A stretch of 64,000 bases of DNA, taken from the NCBI RefSeq assembly GCF_947507565.1, contig NC_089180.1, positions 2,728,001-2,792,000 on the forward strand, written 5' to 3'. The DNA is from Oscarella lobularis (taxonomy: Eukaryota; Porifera; Homoscleromorpha; Homosclerophorida; Oscarellidae). The translations under genes were made by a program, and so were the position numbers. Numbering within the stretch: position 1 is the first letter of the stretch; each line of letters starts with the position of its first letter. Below are positions 42,648 through 52,490 of the stretch, piece by piece. The notes beneath the pieces were generated by a model, which had not been told where the DNA came from, did no database searches, and saw only the letters and a list, made by a program, of their open reading frames with translations.

Positions 42648-44046
42648 ATGTCGGCACAACACTCCCCTACGAAGTCGTCGCCGCGAAAGAGGCCGCGCCC
42701 GCAAGAATTCGATACTCTGTCTGATATCTTCCCACAGCAAAGTGGTAAGCTACATCGTCTATTGCGATATACACGTATGTATTCTCCTTTTTAGGATATA
42801 AGGCGAGCGTTCACGGAGTAATCGAAGTTTTCTCGGGTCTCGAAGATTCACCGGGCAAAAAATTTTTTGACGGTTATTTGGGAGACGAGTCGGGTCGAAA
42901 GCGGTTTGTCGGCTTCAGCCCCAAAAAAGCCGAAAAGATTCGCGATCTTGCGCAGAACGGTCGCCCAGTCAACTTTTCGAACGCCGTTGTTCAACCGTCA
43001 CGTTCCGGAGACGACATGGAAGTCATGATAACAGATGGAACCGCCGTCTGGAGATCGCCTCGCGTCTTTTCGAACCAGACATCATTATCGATTGCCGCCA
43101 AGGATGCCGGACCGCAAAAGATTGTTCTCAGCGAGCTCGACGGACTTCTACCATACACGAAAGTCTCTTTTTCCGCCGGCGTCGTCAACGTCCAATCTCC
43201 TACAGCTACGATGTCTGGAACACCCGTTCAAACGATTACGGTCGAGGACCCCACGGGAAAAGCCACTGTGAATCTGTGGGCGATCCACGTCAACACGGTC
43301 GAAATCGGACAGTGCTACGACTTCAGCGGTCTCATGGTAAAAGAGTTCGGCGGAGAAAACACGTTGACAACTCCGAAACACAACGCTCGCATTGAGCGCT
43401 CGAAAACCCCTGTCGAGGGAGTCCGCTTTTCCTACAAGAAGCCTGTTTCGGCTGCTGCAACAGTCGAGGGAGCAACGGTCGCCAGCGTCACAGATTTTTC
43501 GTCCCAATATGTCTGCGGGGATTGCCTGAACGGGCACATGACGGAATTGAGGGATGTGAAAGGTATCGGTCGATGCAACGCCTGTCCGACCGTCTCATCG
43601 TTAGCATCTTGCAAGCGCCGCGTCTCGGCTATTCTCAGCATAAACGTCAACTCATTCAGGCTGCGTCTTCACGCAGAAGGCGACGCTTTGCGGAAGATGG
43701 CAAATACCGAATCCGAAGACGACGTGACACCGGTGAAACTGATCGATGCGAAACAGTTCACATTGACATACAACAATCAGTCAATGGTAAGACGATGTTT
43801 CTCATTTCATGCATTGCTGTAAGGCATTTTTAGACCGTTCTGAACGTTGTTCGCAATCCCGACGTCGAGATGCGATCACTGGAAAATCCTAAGCCGACTT
43901 CACCGAATCGTCCGAATCCTTCTCCGAATCCTGCAAATCCTTTGTCTGCGGCTGCTTTGCCGATATCGTCCAGCGTTGAAGACAACTATTTGCCCGCTCT
44001 TGAAGAAGCGCTCAACGTTAGCGAAGGCGAAGGCGACGACGTGTGA
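42648..44046 (+). CDS. Helitron-encoded RPA-like ssDNA-binding protein (three exons)
   Basis: Exons 42648-42744, 42795-43786 and 43834-44046 are separated by 50-nt and 47-nt introns (GTAAGC...TTTAG and GTAAGA...TTTAG), giving about 433 residues. An N-terminal basic segment (SPRKRPRP) may be a nuclear signal. The middle has an OB-fold pattern (PYTKVSFSAGVVNVQSP, TVEDPTGKATVNLWA) like RPA1. A zinc-ribbon Cys273-x2-Cys276 and Cys293-x2-Cys296 lies in the third OB fold, and the C-terminus is Pro/Asn-rich and acidic. RPA-like ORFs are known partners in plant and animal Helitrons and are thought to coat single-stranded intermediates. The ATG at 42648 opens exon 1 in frame and no earlier in-frame start is evident. 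Confidence 0.8.
42745..42794 (+). other. Intron 1 of the RPA-like gene
   Basis: A 50-nt intron, GTAAGC...CTCCTTTTTAG, with a pyrimidine tract. Splicing restores the frame in phase 1 (the joining codon encodes Gly). Confidence 0.8.
43787..43833 (+). other. Intron 2 of the RPA-like gene
   Basis: A 47-nt intron, GTAAGA...GGCATTTTTAG, in phase 0. Reading through it would end the protein at a TAA about 12 codons later. Confidence 0.8.
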
Positions 44047-44643
44047 CTTTTCGATAACCGTATAGTGTAATTGAGCTCGAGAGGCGCGTGACCGTAGTTT
44101 ATGCTTTTTGCATGAGTAATTTCCGCGACCTCTTACGTGCAAGAGAAATTAAAGATGTGCATCAAATTTTTGCCTTGTGCCTAAAACACGATGCCCCGTC
44201 AGTCACGTGATAGCGCCGCCATCTTGATCGCTTCTCCCGATATCTTCACGCTGCTTCCGAAAAGAATCGTATCCACCGAATCACATCGAAGAAAGCCTTA
44301 CCTTTTTTTCGACATCTCCATTCGTTCGTTTTGCGCTGATCTCGAGCCTGCCGTCGTCATTCGGAACGTTTTCTCTACGAAACACTCGGCTCTCTGCGTT
44401 CGTTCGCCTTCTCCTGCAAACTCGCTCTTCAGCACGCCTTTCGTGTCGTCTGAGCAAGCAAATCGACTCGATTCTCGAGCGACATCGCCTTCAACGACGA
44501 ATAGTCTCATTTCGAAGTTCGTTTTTTTCTGATTTCTTTTCTGATCATAATTCCCCCGTTTCTCTTAGTTTTGTTGCCCTGTTACTGGGTCACGATTACC
44601 AATATCACGATTTCGAGAGTATCACGAAGTCAAGAAAATCTTC
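44047..44643. other. Spacer between the two Helitron genes
   Basis: This 0.6-kb stretch carries no convincing gene. An AATTAAAG at about 44146 could end the RPA-like transcript, and the start of the next promoter probably lies here. Confidence 0.35.
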
Positions 44644-47600
44644 ATGCCGCGGAAGCGAAAATATTCTTCAGAACCGCGCTCCGCTAAAAGGCGCCGTGCC
44701 TCCCACCACGCCTCCAGCATCGTTCCAACGCCTGCGGAGGACTCTCCACCGTCCACGTCTGCCACAATACACGAATATTCTCCACCCCTTTCCTCTCCAA
44801 GTTGCACTCCACCCTCTTCAAGTTCCTCTCACGCACCCCTTTGTCCGCCTATTCTACACGCGGAGCCTTCTTCTGAGGCGGCAGCTCCCTCTCACTCTCC
44901 CCCAAACCATGATACTCTCTCGCGCCCCTTGCCCCGACGACGTGTTCAAGAGCGAGCATCTCGCATCCAGTCAGCGAGAGGGAGCGCTTCTTCACACCAA
45001 CGACGCAACCGCCGAACTTTCTCATTTTCCAAAGCGGCTTTCGCTTACGACCCCGCCCTTTCGTTTGACTTCGGAAACATAGGTGGCATGGACTACGCTT
45101 GCGAGCACTGCGGTGCCAAAAAATGGCTTCGCGAACCGCCATCCATGTGCTGTTCTAACGGAAAAGTCATTTTGCAACCACTTCCTCAACCACCGATTCT
45201 TCTGAAACGCCTTCTGTGCAATACTGATCCCCAATCTATCCGCTTTCGCTCTCATACTCGCGCGTACAATTCTTGCTTTCAGATGACTTCTTTTGGAGCG
45301 AAAAACATCGTTCGCTATCCCGGATACATGCCTACTTTTAAAATACAAGGACAGGTGTATCATTCAGTAGGTTCAGTCACGCCACCCTCTCATCAACAAC
45401 CCTGCTTCCTGCAAATTTACTTCATAGAGAATTATGAGCAACAGGCTCTCCGACGAGTGGCCGTTCAGTCCGACGCCGTTCGACATATCATCGATCGCAC
45501 TCTGTTAGCGCAGTTACAGAGCATGCTGCACATTGTAAATCCTTACATACGTGATTTCAAAACCGCGTTCGAAAAGGGGCTTATTAACGATAGCCATAAG
45601 ATTGTCATTCGTGCTGACAAACGTCCCCCTGGTCAACATCCGCGAAGATACAACGCCCCCAGCTGCTCCGAAATTGCCGCGTTACTAATCAATGAGAACG
45701 CGGGTCACAGAGACATTGTACTTCATGCTAAAGATGACAAAATCCATCGTGTCTCAGAAACAAACAGAGCATACGACTCCTGGCAATATCCTCTTTTGTT
45801 CCCTCGCGGAGAGGACGGTTACCACCTTGAAACGTATTTGTCCAATCCTCAAACAAAGCGCCCGACGTCGAAGAAAATGAGCCCACTTCAATTCTACGCT
45901 TATCGACTAATGCAAAGAGAGAACGAGTTCAACATTCTTCACCGAAGCGGACCGCTTTCCCACCAGTTCATTGTTGACGCATACGCTAAAATCGAGTCCG
46001 AGAGACTCAGTTTTATTCGTTACAGTCAAGATACCCTACGCGTCGACAAGTACTCTCGACTTCGTGATACGGTTCACCGAGCAGACGATGTTGAAAGCAT
46101 AGGACGCACTGTCGTACTCCCATCCACCTTTACCGGTTCTCCTAGATACATGCACGAACGCTTTCAGGATACGATGACTTACGTCAGAAAATTTGGAGCT
46201 CCTGACCTCTTCACTACCATGACATGCAATCCTCGATGCTCCGAAATTGAAAATGAACTTTTTGAAGGCCAATCTCCCGCCGACCGCCAAGACATCACAG
46301 CACGCGTATTCAAGCAAAAAGTCGAAAAACTCATGGACTTGATGGATCACAAAGAAATCTTCGGCAAAGTCCGTTGCCACGCTTATGCCATAGAGTGGCA
46401 AAAACGGGGCTTGCCTCATATACACTTGCTAACTTGGCTGTACGAAAAAGTTCGACCCGATGATATTGACAAAGTCATTTCAGCTGAACTACCCGATCCC
46501 GAAGCCGACCCCATCCTCTATGAACTGGTAAAAAAGCACATGGTCCACGGACCATGTGGCGAACGGAACATGTCTTCCCCGTGCATGGAAAACGGCAGGT
46601 GCACAAAAAAGTATCCAAGAGACTTTGCCTCCGAAACCCAGACGGGAGAAAACGGTTATCCTCTTTACAGACGTCGTTCTCCCGATCAAGGAGGTAACAC
46701 CGCAGAACTAAGTCCGGGACGCACCGTCGACAACCGATGGATTGTTCCCTACAACCCCTTTCTTCTTCGCACATTCAAATGCCACATCAACGTCGAAATC
46801 TCCAATTCCGTCAAAAGCGTCAAATACATCTGCAAATATGTACATAAAGGACAAGATATGGCAGTCTTTGGCGTGCGACCGCAAGACACAAACGACGAAA
46901 TTACCTGTTTCCAAGCAGCCAGGTACATCAGCACAAACGAAGCTGTCTGGAGAATATGCGCATTTCCCATTCACCATCACCACCCCGCTGTCCAAAAGCT
47001 GCACGTCCACTTAGAAAATGGCCAAAGGGTGACCTTTAATGCCGAAAATGCCGCTGATCAAGCAGAGCAACCTCCCAAAACCACTCTCACAGAATTCTTC
47101 GCGCTCTGCCAAAAGGACGCCTTTGCACGAACACTTCTATACGTGGATGTACCCAAATACTACACGTGGCAAAGCAAATCATGGCGCCGCCGGCAACGAG
47201 GACAGTGCGTCGAAGGATATCCGCTAATTTATGAATCCGACTGCCTCGGGCGAGTCTACACCGTTCATCCGAACGACACCGAATGCTACCACTTACGCCT
47301 TCTTCTCCACACTGTCCGAGGTCCGACCAGCTTCGAAGCATTGCGCACCTTCAATGAAACGGTGTATCCTACCTACCAAGAAGCCTGCAAGCACAGAGGA
47401 CTCTTGGAAAGCGACGATCACTGGCACAATGCACTTACCGAAGCCGCAGTTTCCCAAATGCCACGAAATCTTCGTGACATGTTTGCCATCATGCTTCACA
47501 TGTGCTCTGTCGCCGATCCTCCTGCATTGTGGGAAGCCCACAAAGAACCCATGTCAGAGGATTTTCTGCATCGCCGACGACAACTGTTATCTCAAAACGA

Positions 47601-49191
47601 CTTGCCTTTCTCCGACATCCTTTTCAACCAAGCGTTAATATACATTGAAGACAAGCTCCTATCGTTTCCTAGCGGAAAGCCACTTTCTCACTACGGCATA
47701 CAATCTCCCGACCGAAGTTCTCAAGGCATAGCAGATAACACTCCGCAAGAAATATTAGCAGAACTGTCGTATAACCTTCGCGAAATGAACCACATTATTG
47801 AGACCAGGACCCCGACTCTTAGCCCCGACCAACACGAAGCCTACGATGCCATTTGCTCCAATATCACAGAAACCGATCAGCCTTTGACGGGCCGAATCAT
47901 ATTTCTTGACGCGCCAGGGGGAACGGGAAAAACCTACCTTCTTAATCTTCTTCTCGCAAAAGTTCGAGCCTCGGGACAAATTGCACTTGCAGTGGCCTCT
48001 TCCGGAATTGCCGCCACTCTCCTTCAGGGGGGTAAAACGGCTCACTCTACTTTCAAATTACCACTAGACCTCTCCAAGGAAGACCACCCCTCCTGCAACA
48101 TCGAAAGAGGCACAGTTAAAGCTCGACTTCTTCAACGCACTAAACTGATTGTCTGGGACGAATGCACTATGACCCATAGGCGCGCTCTTGAAGCTCTTGA
48201 TCGCACGCTCCGAGACATTCGGCAAAACGACACTTTGATGGGCGGCCTCACTCTTCTCTTAGCAGGCGACTTTCGTCAAACCCTCCCAATCGTGCCTAGA
48301 GGTACGCGTCTTGACCAATTACAGGCGTCTCTGAAAGCATCTAGAACACTCTGGCCAACCGTAAGAACCTTGCATCTCCGCACAAATATGAGAGTGCACC
48401 TCGAAAATGACGTTCTCGCAGGCCAATACGCCGACCTCCTTCTTCGAATAGGAAACGGTGAAATCCCAACAGACGAATGCAACTTTCTCGAAATTCCGTA
48501 CGGAAATCCTATTTACTCTCCCGAACAACTTGAAAACGCCGTTTTTCCCGACCTCGCCGCTAATTTCACCGACCAAAGCTGGCTATCGAAACGAGCAATT
48601 CTTGCACCTACAAACGATGCAATTGCGACAATTAACGACTCTCTACTTGACCAAATACCAACCGAACTTAAAGAATACCCCTCGATGGACACTCCAGTTG
48701 ACGATGACGGAGCAGTACTTTTTCCCACAGAACTTCTTAATTCCCTTGACCCCCCTGGTTTTCCTCCGCATATACTACGTCTAAAGAAAGGTGTTCCCGT
48801 TATCCTTCTACGTAATCTCGATGCCCCTAAACTTTGCAACGGCACCAAGCTAATCATCCATGAACTTAGACACAATGTCATTGAGGCCATTATCGCCCTT
48901 GGCCAGCACCAAGGACAACACGTCTTCATTTTTCGCATACCTCTCATTCCCACTGACACCACAATACCCTTTAGACGACTGCAATTTCCTATTAGACTAT
49001 CCTTTGCCATGACAATCAACAAAGCTCAAGGTCAAACTTTAGACATCGTAGGACTATCACTCCTAACTCACTGCTTTTCCCACGGACAATTCTATGTCGC
49101 CTGTTCCCGTGTCCATTCTCCTCACAATCTTTACGTCCTAACTCACGACAACAAAACAAAGAATATTGTATACCACGAAATCTTTCACTGA
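44644..49191 (+). CDS. Helitron Rep/helicase transposase, 1515 residues, intact
   Basis: An uninterrupted frame. Residues 1-140 are Ser/Pro/Arg-rich. The Helitron-like N domain follows, with MTYVRKFGAPDLFTTMTCNP near residue 510. The Rep endonuclease has an HUH motif, PHIHLL (His592, His594), that binds the metal ion, and the two-tyrosine motif KYICKYVHKG (Tyr728, Tyr732) that nicks and joins DNA. The C-terminal third is a PIF1-type SF1 helicase: Walker A GGTGKT (1092-1097), Walker B VWDECT (Asp1172-Glu1173), AGDFRQTLPI, and the late motif INKAQGQTLD (about 1458-1467) with FYVACSRV. Every expected catalytic residue is present. It would act in the nucleus on the element ends, with the RPA-like protein. 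The ATG at 44644 has no upstream in-frame competitor. Confidence 0.95.
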   Translation: MPRKRKYSSEPRSAKRRRASHHASSIVPTPAEDSPPSTSATIHEYSPPLSSPSCTPPSSSSSHAPLCPPILHAEPSSEAAAPSHSPPNHDTLSRPLPRRRVQERASRIQSARGSASSHQRRNRRTFSFSKAAFAYDPALSFDFGNIGGMDYACEHCGAKKWLREPPSMCCSNGKVILQPLPQPPILLKRLLCNTDPQSIRFRSHTRAYNSCFQMTSFGAKNIVRYPGYMPTFKIQGQVYHSVGSVTPPSHQQPCFLQIYFIENYEQQALRRVAVQSDAVRHIIDRTLLAQLQSMLHIVNPYIRDFKTAFEKGLINDSHKIVIRADKRPPGQHPRRYNAPSCSEIAALLINENAGHRDIVLHAKDDKIHRVSETNRAYDSWQYPLLFPRGEDGYHLETYLSNPQTKRPTSKKMSPLQFYAYRLMQRENEFNILHRSGPLSHQFIVDAYAKIESERLSFIRYSQDTLRVDKYSRLRDTVHRADDVESIGRTVVLPSTFTGSPRYMHERFQDTMTYVRKFGAPDLFTTMTCNPRCSEIENELFEGQSPADRQDITARVFKQKVEKLMDLMDHKEIFGKVRCHAYAIEWQKRGLPHIHLLTWLYEKVRPDDIDKVISAELPDPEADPILYELVKKHMVHGPCGERNMSSPCMENGRCTKKYPRDFASETQTGENGYPLYRRRSPDQGGNTAELSPGRTVDNRWIVPYNPFLLRTFKCHINVEISNSVKSVKYICKYVHKGQDMAVFGVRPQDTNDEITCFQAARYISTNEAVWRICAFPIHHHHPAVQKLHVHLENGQRVTFNAENAADQAEQPPKTTLTEFFALCQKDAFARTLLYVDVPKYYTWQSKSWRRRQRGQCVEGYPLIYESDCLGRVYTVHPNDTECYHLRLLLHTVRGPTSFEALRTFNETVYPTYQEACKHRGLLESDDHWHNALTEAAVSQMPRNLRDMFAIMLHMCSVADPPALWEAHKEPMSEDFLHRRRQLLSQNDLPFSDILFNQALIYIEDKLLSFPSGKPLSHYGIQSPDRSSQGIADNTPQEILAELSYNLREMNHIIETRTPTLSPDQHEAYDAICSNITETDQPLTGRIIFLDAPGGTGKTYLLNLLLAKVRASGQIALAVASSGIAATLLQGGKTAHSTFKLPLDLSKEDHPSCNIERGTVKARLLQRTKLIVWDECTMTHRRALEALDRTLRDIRQNDTLMGGLTLLLAGDFRQTLPIVPRGTRLDQLQASLKASRTLWPTVRTLHLRTNMRVHLENDVLAGQYADLLLRIGNGEIPTDECNFLEIPYGNPIYSPEQLENAVFPDLAANFTDQSWLSKRAILAPTNDAIATINDSLLDQIPTELKEYPSMDTPVDDDGAVLFPTELLNSLDPPGFPPHILRLKKGVPVILLRNLDAPKLCNGTKLIIHELRHNVIEAIIALGQHQGQHVFIFRIPLIPTDTTIPFRRLQFPIRLSFAMTINKAQGQTLDIVGLSLLTHCFSHGQFYVACSRVHSPHNLYVLTHDNKTKNIVYHEIFH

Positions 49192-49236
49192 ATTCCTCCG
49201 ACCTCTGTCACATTACAACTTATACGTCACCAGAAA

Positions 49237-49267
49237 TACCCGGCGTAGCCGGGTATTAGACAGCTAG
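49237..49267 (+). terminator. Helitron 3' terminal hairpin and CTAG end
   Basis: Perfect stem CCCGGC/GCCGGG with a GTA loop, 10 nt, then CTAG. In Helitrons this hairpin marks the termination of rolling-circle transfer. Confidence 0.9.
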
Positions 49268-50140
49268 TCTAGAATATAATGAATGGCGGCAAATACGTCT
49301 AAAATGCAATTTCAATTTCACCTTTTGAAAGCCTTTTTACTTTTTAGACTTGATGAGAAGTTGCTTCAATTGAAGCCGTCTCTTCTACTCCAGGTCGGTT
49401 CACTAGTAGATAGCTCCCTGGAGCAGTGCACTTTCCTGGCAACTAGGTGCAATGCGACTTCATGTAAGGTTTTTTACCTGTCTCCTGCTTCTCGCAGATA
49501 AATGTACATGTGGATAATGATCTGATTCAAGCGTACTTATGGCTACTGCAGAAGGAGAAAAGCCACTTTAGAAGCGGGCGGTACCACGTCAAGCTCTGCT
49601 ACAAGTTATCTATGTCACAAGATGCATTTTCATATAATTAGCTGTTTAGGCCAAAGCGTCAGTACCTTGAGGCTATTGTGGGGCTAAAATAAATAATGAA
49701 TGAGGCTTTGCAATGTTAGGGAGCCCATCTTTTTCAGTTTGAAGCGTATATGTACATTGTGTTTTCAGTAAATTTTCAAGAAAGTCGTGCGACTGTTCCC
49801 ATAGATTCGCGGGTTGATGGGCCCAGAAGTGAATTTTACTACTTTACCGAAGCAACTGACGCAACAAATTTGCTTTGAAAATTGCTACATACAGTATGCT
49901 TTACCAAAACAATTCACCATGATTGAAACTCATACTCACACAGAGTTTGCTTAGTAATTTAGGCCAATAAAACAAAAATAATGACGATAAAGACAAGAAC
50001 AACACATAAGCTGGCGTGGCAGTAAATTAAAATAAATTGAAAGAAATAAAATTAAGTAAACGGTTATTTAAAAAAATTAAAAACATCTTTAACAGCGAAA
50101 GGTTAAAGAGAATGATAATTTTGCTCAAGTAGGGAAAGGA
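49268..50140. other. No supported gene
   Basis: The DNA downstream of the Helitron is AT-rich between about 49950 and 50110. The frame 49283-49501 has no recognised domain. Confidence 0.35.
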
Positions 50141-50399
50141 GTCATACAGCAGAGATATCAAATGGCTTGACAAAGTGCCGATTGTCTATATGGCTGACGT
50201 AGAGACGAAGGTAACGAAGAATTTGCTCGATCGTCTTTTTTCTTCTGTTTGTCCGGATCAGTAGCATATTTCTTTCGTTCGAGATTTGTACGCGTTTCCT
50301 TGTTGCTTTTGTTGCCATGCTTTCCACTAGCCCAACGGAAGGCGTACATGATCGTGACGGAAGAACCCTTCGCTCTGCTGGACTGTCGTCAGGTTTGTC

Positions 50400-50560
50400 C
50401 AATGTATTTCCTTGCTTTCGTTTGGTGGCTTTTTTTTTCTCTGCCAGCGCTTGGCCTCTCAGGCTCCTCGTCGACGCCGCCGAACGCTCCAGCTTCATAC
50501 GTTATGCCCTCTGCCGTCTCCTGGGTGTCCTCTCTTCTTTTTATCGCCTCTCGTCATTTG
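50400..50560 (-). pseudogene. C-terminal coding end with TYEAGAFGG, copy distal
   Basis: On the minus strand a frame reads EDTQETAEGITYEAGAFGG, then PERPSAGREKKSHQ. The same ending occurs at about 51600-51680 (EGPTYEAGGFGG...PPERPQERE). It matches the C-terminus of the MULE-like protein at 51710-52339. Two copies of this end flank the minisatellite. Confidence 0.45.
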
Positions 50561-50591
50561 TCTGTTCCTCTTCCACCACTCCTTTCCTCTG

Positions 50592-51475
50592 GTAGTGTGG
50601 TACCGTAGTGTGGTAGTTATGGTAGTAGAGTAAGAGTGGTTGAGATGGTAGTAAATTAGAGTGGTTGAGATTGATAGAGAAAGTAGTAAAGGTAGGGGAG
50701 TAGAGATGGTAGTAAAGTAGAGTGGCAGAGAGTGCTAGTAGAGTGGTAGATATGGTACAGTGTAGTACACAGTAGAGTGCTTGTACAGTAGAGTGGTAGT
50801 GTGGTTGTACAGTAAAGTGGTAGAGTGGTAGAGATGTTAAAAAAGTTGAGTGGTAGAGGGGGTAGTGTGGTTGTACAGTAGAGTGGTAGAGTGGTAGTGT
50901 GTAGAGTGGTAGAGATGGTAGTAAAGTAGAGTGGTTCAGATGGTAGTAAAGTAGAGTGGTAGTGTGGTAGTGTGATTGTACAGTAGAGTGGTAGAGGGGA
51001 AGGGTGGTTGTGCAGTAGAGTGGTAATGTGGTTGTACAGTAGAGTGGTAGAGTGGTAGTGTGGTTGTAGAGTAGAGTGGTAAAAATGGTAGTAAAGTAGA
51101 GTGCATGGTAGAGGGGGTTTTATTTATGGTATATCTCTCAACTACACAGTAAGAGGGGGTAGTGTGGTTGTACAGTAATGTGGTATAGATGGTAGTAAAG
51201 TAGAGTGGTAGAGTGGTAGAGATGGTTGTACAGTAGAGTGGTATGGTAGTGCGGTTGTGCAGTAGAGTGGTAGAGTGGTAGTGTACAGCAGAGTAGTGGT
51301 AAAGTGATTGGTAGAGTGGTTGTGTGGTTGTATAGTAGTGTGAATAGTACTACAGTAGAATGGTAGAGATGGTGATACAGTAGAGTGGTAGAGTGGTACA
51401 GTAGTTGTAGAGATGAGAGTGGTTGAGATGGTTGTAAAGTAGAGTGGTTGAGATGAAGTACTGAAGTGATGGAGA
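50592..51475. repeat. Minisatellite of TAGAGTGGTAG-type units
   Basis: Nearly 0.9 kb of purine/T-rich DNA built from GAGTGGTA, GAGATGGTAGTAAAG, GTGTGGTTGTACAGTA and related words. Larger composite units of 40-60 bp recur imperfectly. The long Ser/Thr/His/Leu-rich frames on the minus strand (51138-51498) are translations of the repeat. Confidence 0.9.
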
Positions 51476-51499
51476 TGGACAAGATTTTGATTTAACATG

Positions 51500-52339
51500 A
51501 TGAAGAATCGGCAGCCGGTGATGGTTGTCGCCTACGCCTCACAGAAGCCGTCGCTCGCTCTTTGCCCTTTCTCCTTCCCCTGCGACCTGGAGCCGTAGCC
51601 TCCCTTTCCTGTGGCCTCTCAGGCGGTGCCTCACCCCCAAACCCGCCAGCCTCGTACGTCGGGCCTTCCCTTCTTTCCAGATGGTCTTGCGTTTGCGCAG
51701 TCTTCTTTTTCAATTTTGCCCTTCTTTTTTGTTCTCTACTGTTGCCTTTATTTTGCTGGCAGAAATCCTTTTGGCGTCTATTTCATTGAAATGATCCAAA
51801 GAATGCGTTCCTGGTGGACATCTCATTTCTTGAAGGAGCCGAGCAAAAACAGTGGAGCCATTGTTGAATTGCGCAGCAGCAATTCTTGCAGCTATTAGTA
51901 TAGACGATGCTCCACGGTGTTTTGCTTTTGGGGCATATGTCCATAGCGTGTTATGGAATGACTCGTTGGAATTCTGAGTATGCCCGTCCTTGCACCTTTC
52001 CAAAAGACTTTCGTCCGATAGACGCTCAAACAAGCCAAGCAACTCGTGGAAGAAACAATGCGGAAGTGTCCGATTGTCGTCCTGCTTATACTTGTTCTCC
52101 CCAGTTGCCTGATCTTTCTGCCAGCGACACCATGAATCTTCACCTACTGGGCAGTATTGGTGCTGCTCTGCCTCCGTCTTTTGACAGCTGTCATGATTGT
52201 GCACATGTCCCTCTAATGGTTTCCTAGCTTTTCTCTTTCTTCTGGCATCGTCCACATCCTTCGGGCAACAGGTGTGATAGAGTACGGCCATGATATCTCT
52301 TTTCAACATTACCCAAGTTTCGCTTGATTGCGTAGCCAT
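51500..52339 (-). pseudogene. MULE-like transposase, C-terminal half
   Basis: The frame 51710-52339 reads HQYCPVGEDSWCRWQKDQAT, LLERCKDGHTQNSNESFHNT and AAAQFNNGSTVFARLLQEM. This order (Cys-Pro-x-Gly-x2-SerTrpCys-x-TrpGln, then TQNxNES) is found in a large family of Mutator-like transposase proteins in animals. The C-terminus continues in the adjacent frame through EGPTYEAGGFGG to about 51500. The upstream catalytic part of the same gene is not contiguous. The copy is truncated and broken. Confidence 0.55.
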
Positions 52340-52490
52340 AGTATAATATACAGGTAGCCCATATGCAGCAATGTCCTGTGGAAGGCGTAGACTTCGTCGG
52401 TCCTCTCATCATGGAATGTAGGATTTTTGATTGCAATTGTGCAATAAAATTTGTCGAGCTATTTTACGAAGCCACGCCCCTTTATCACCA

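Larger units (their letters stand above)
41459..49267 (+). mobile_element. Complete autonomous Helitron (7.8 kb)
   Basis: The 5' end is TCTATACTACTAAGAG after an A (41458). The 3' end has the hairpin CCCGGC-GTA-GCCGGG at about 49239-49253, followed by TATTAGACAG and CTAG (49264-49267) before a T (49268). These are the defining Helitron rules: 5'-TC, 3' hairpin plus CTRR, insertion between A and T, no target duplication. Inside are a GC-rich 5' region, a spliced RPA-like gene and an intact Rep/helicase gene, all on one strand. Both genes lack visible damage, so the element may be active or recently so. Confidence 0.9.

Noticed and set aside
44696-49020. Shadow frames inside the Rep/helicase gene (for example 44696-45082 plus and 46708-47010 minus)
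   Set aside because: They overlap a single 1515-codon frame with clear motifs and have no motifs of their own.
51138-51498. Ser/Thr/His/Leu-rich protein on the minus strand
   Set aside because: It is the translation of the GTGGTAGA minisatellite.
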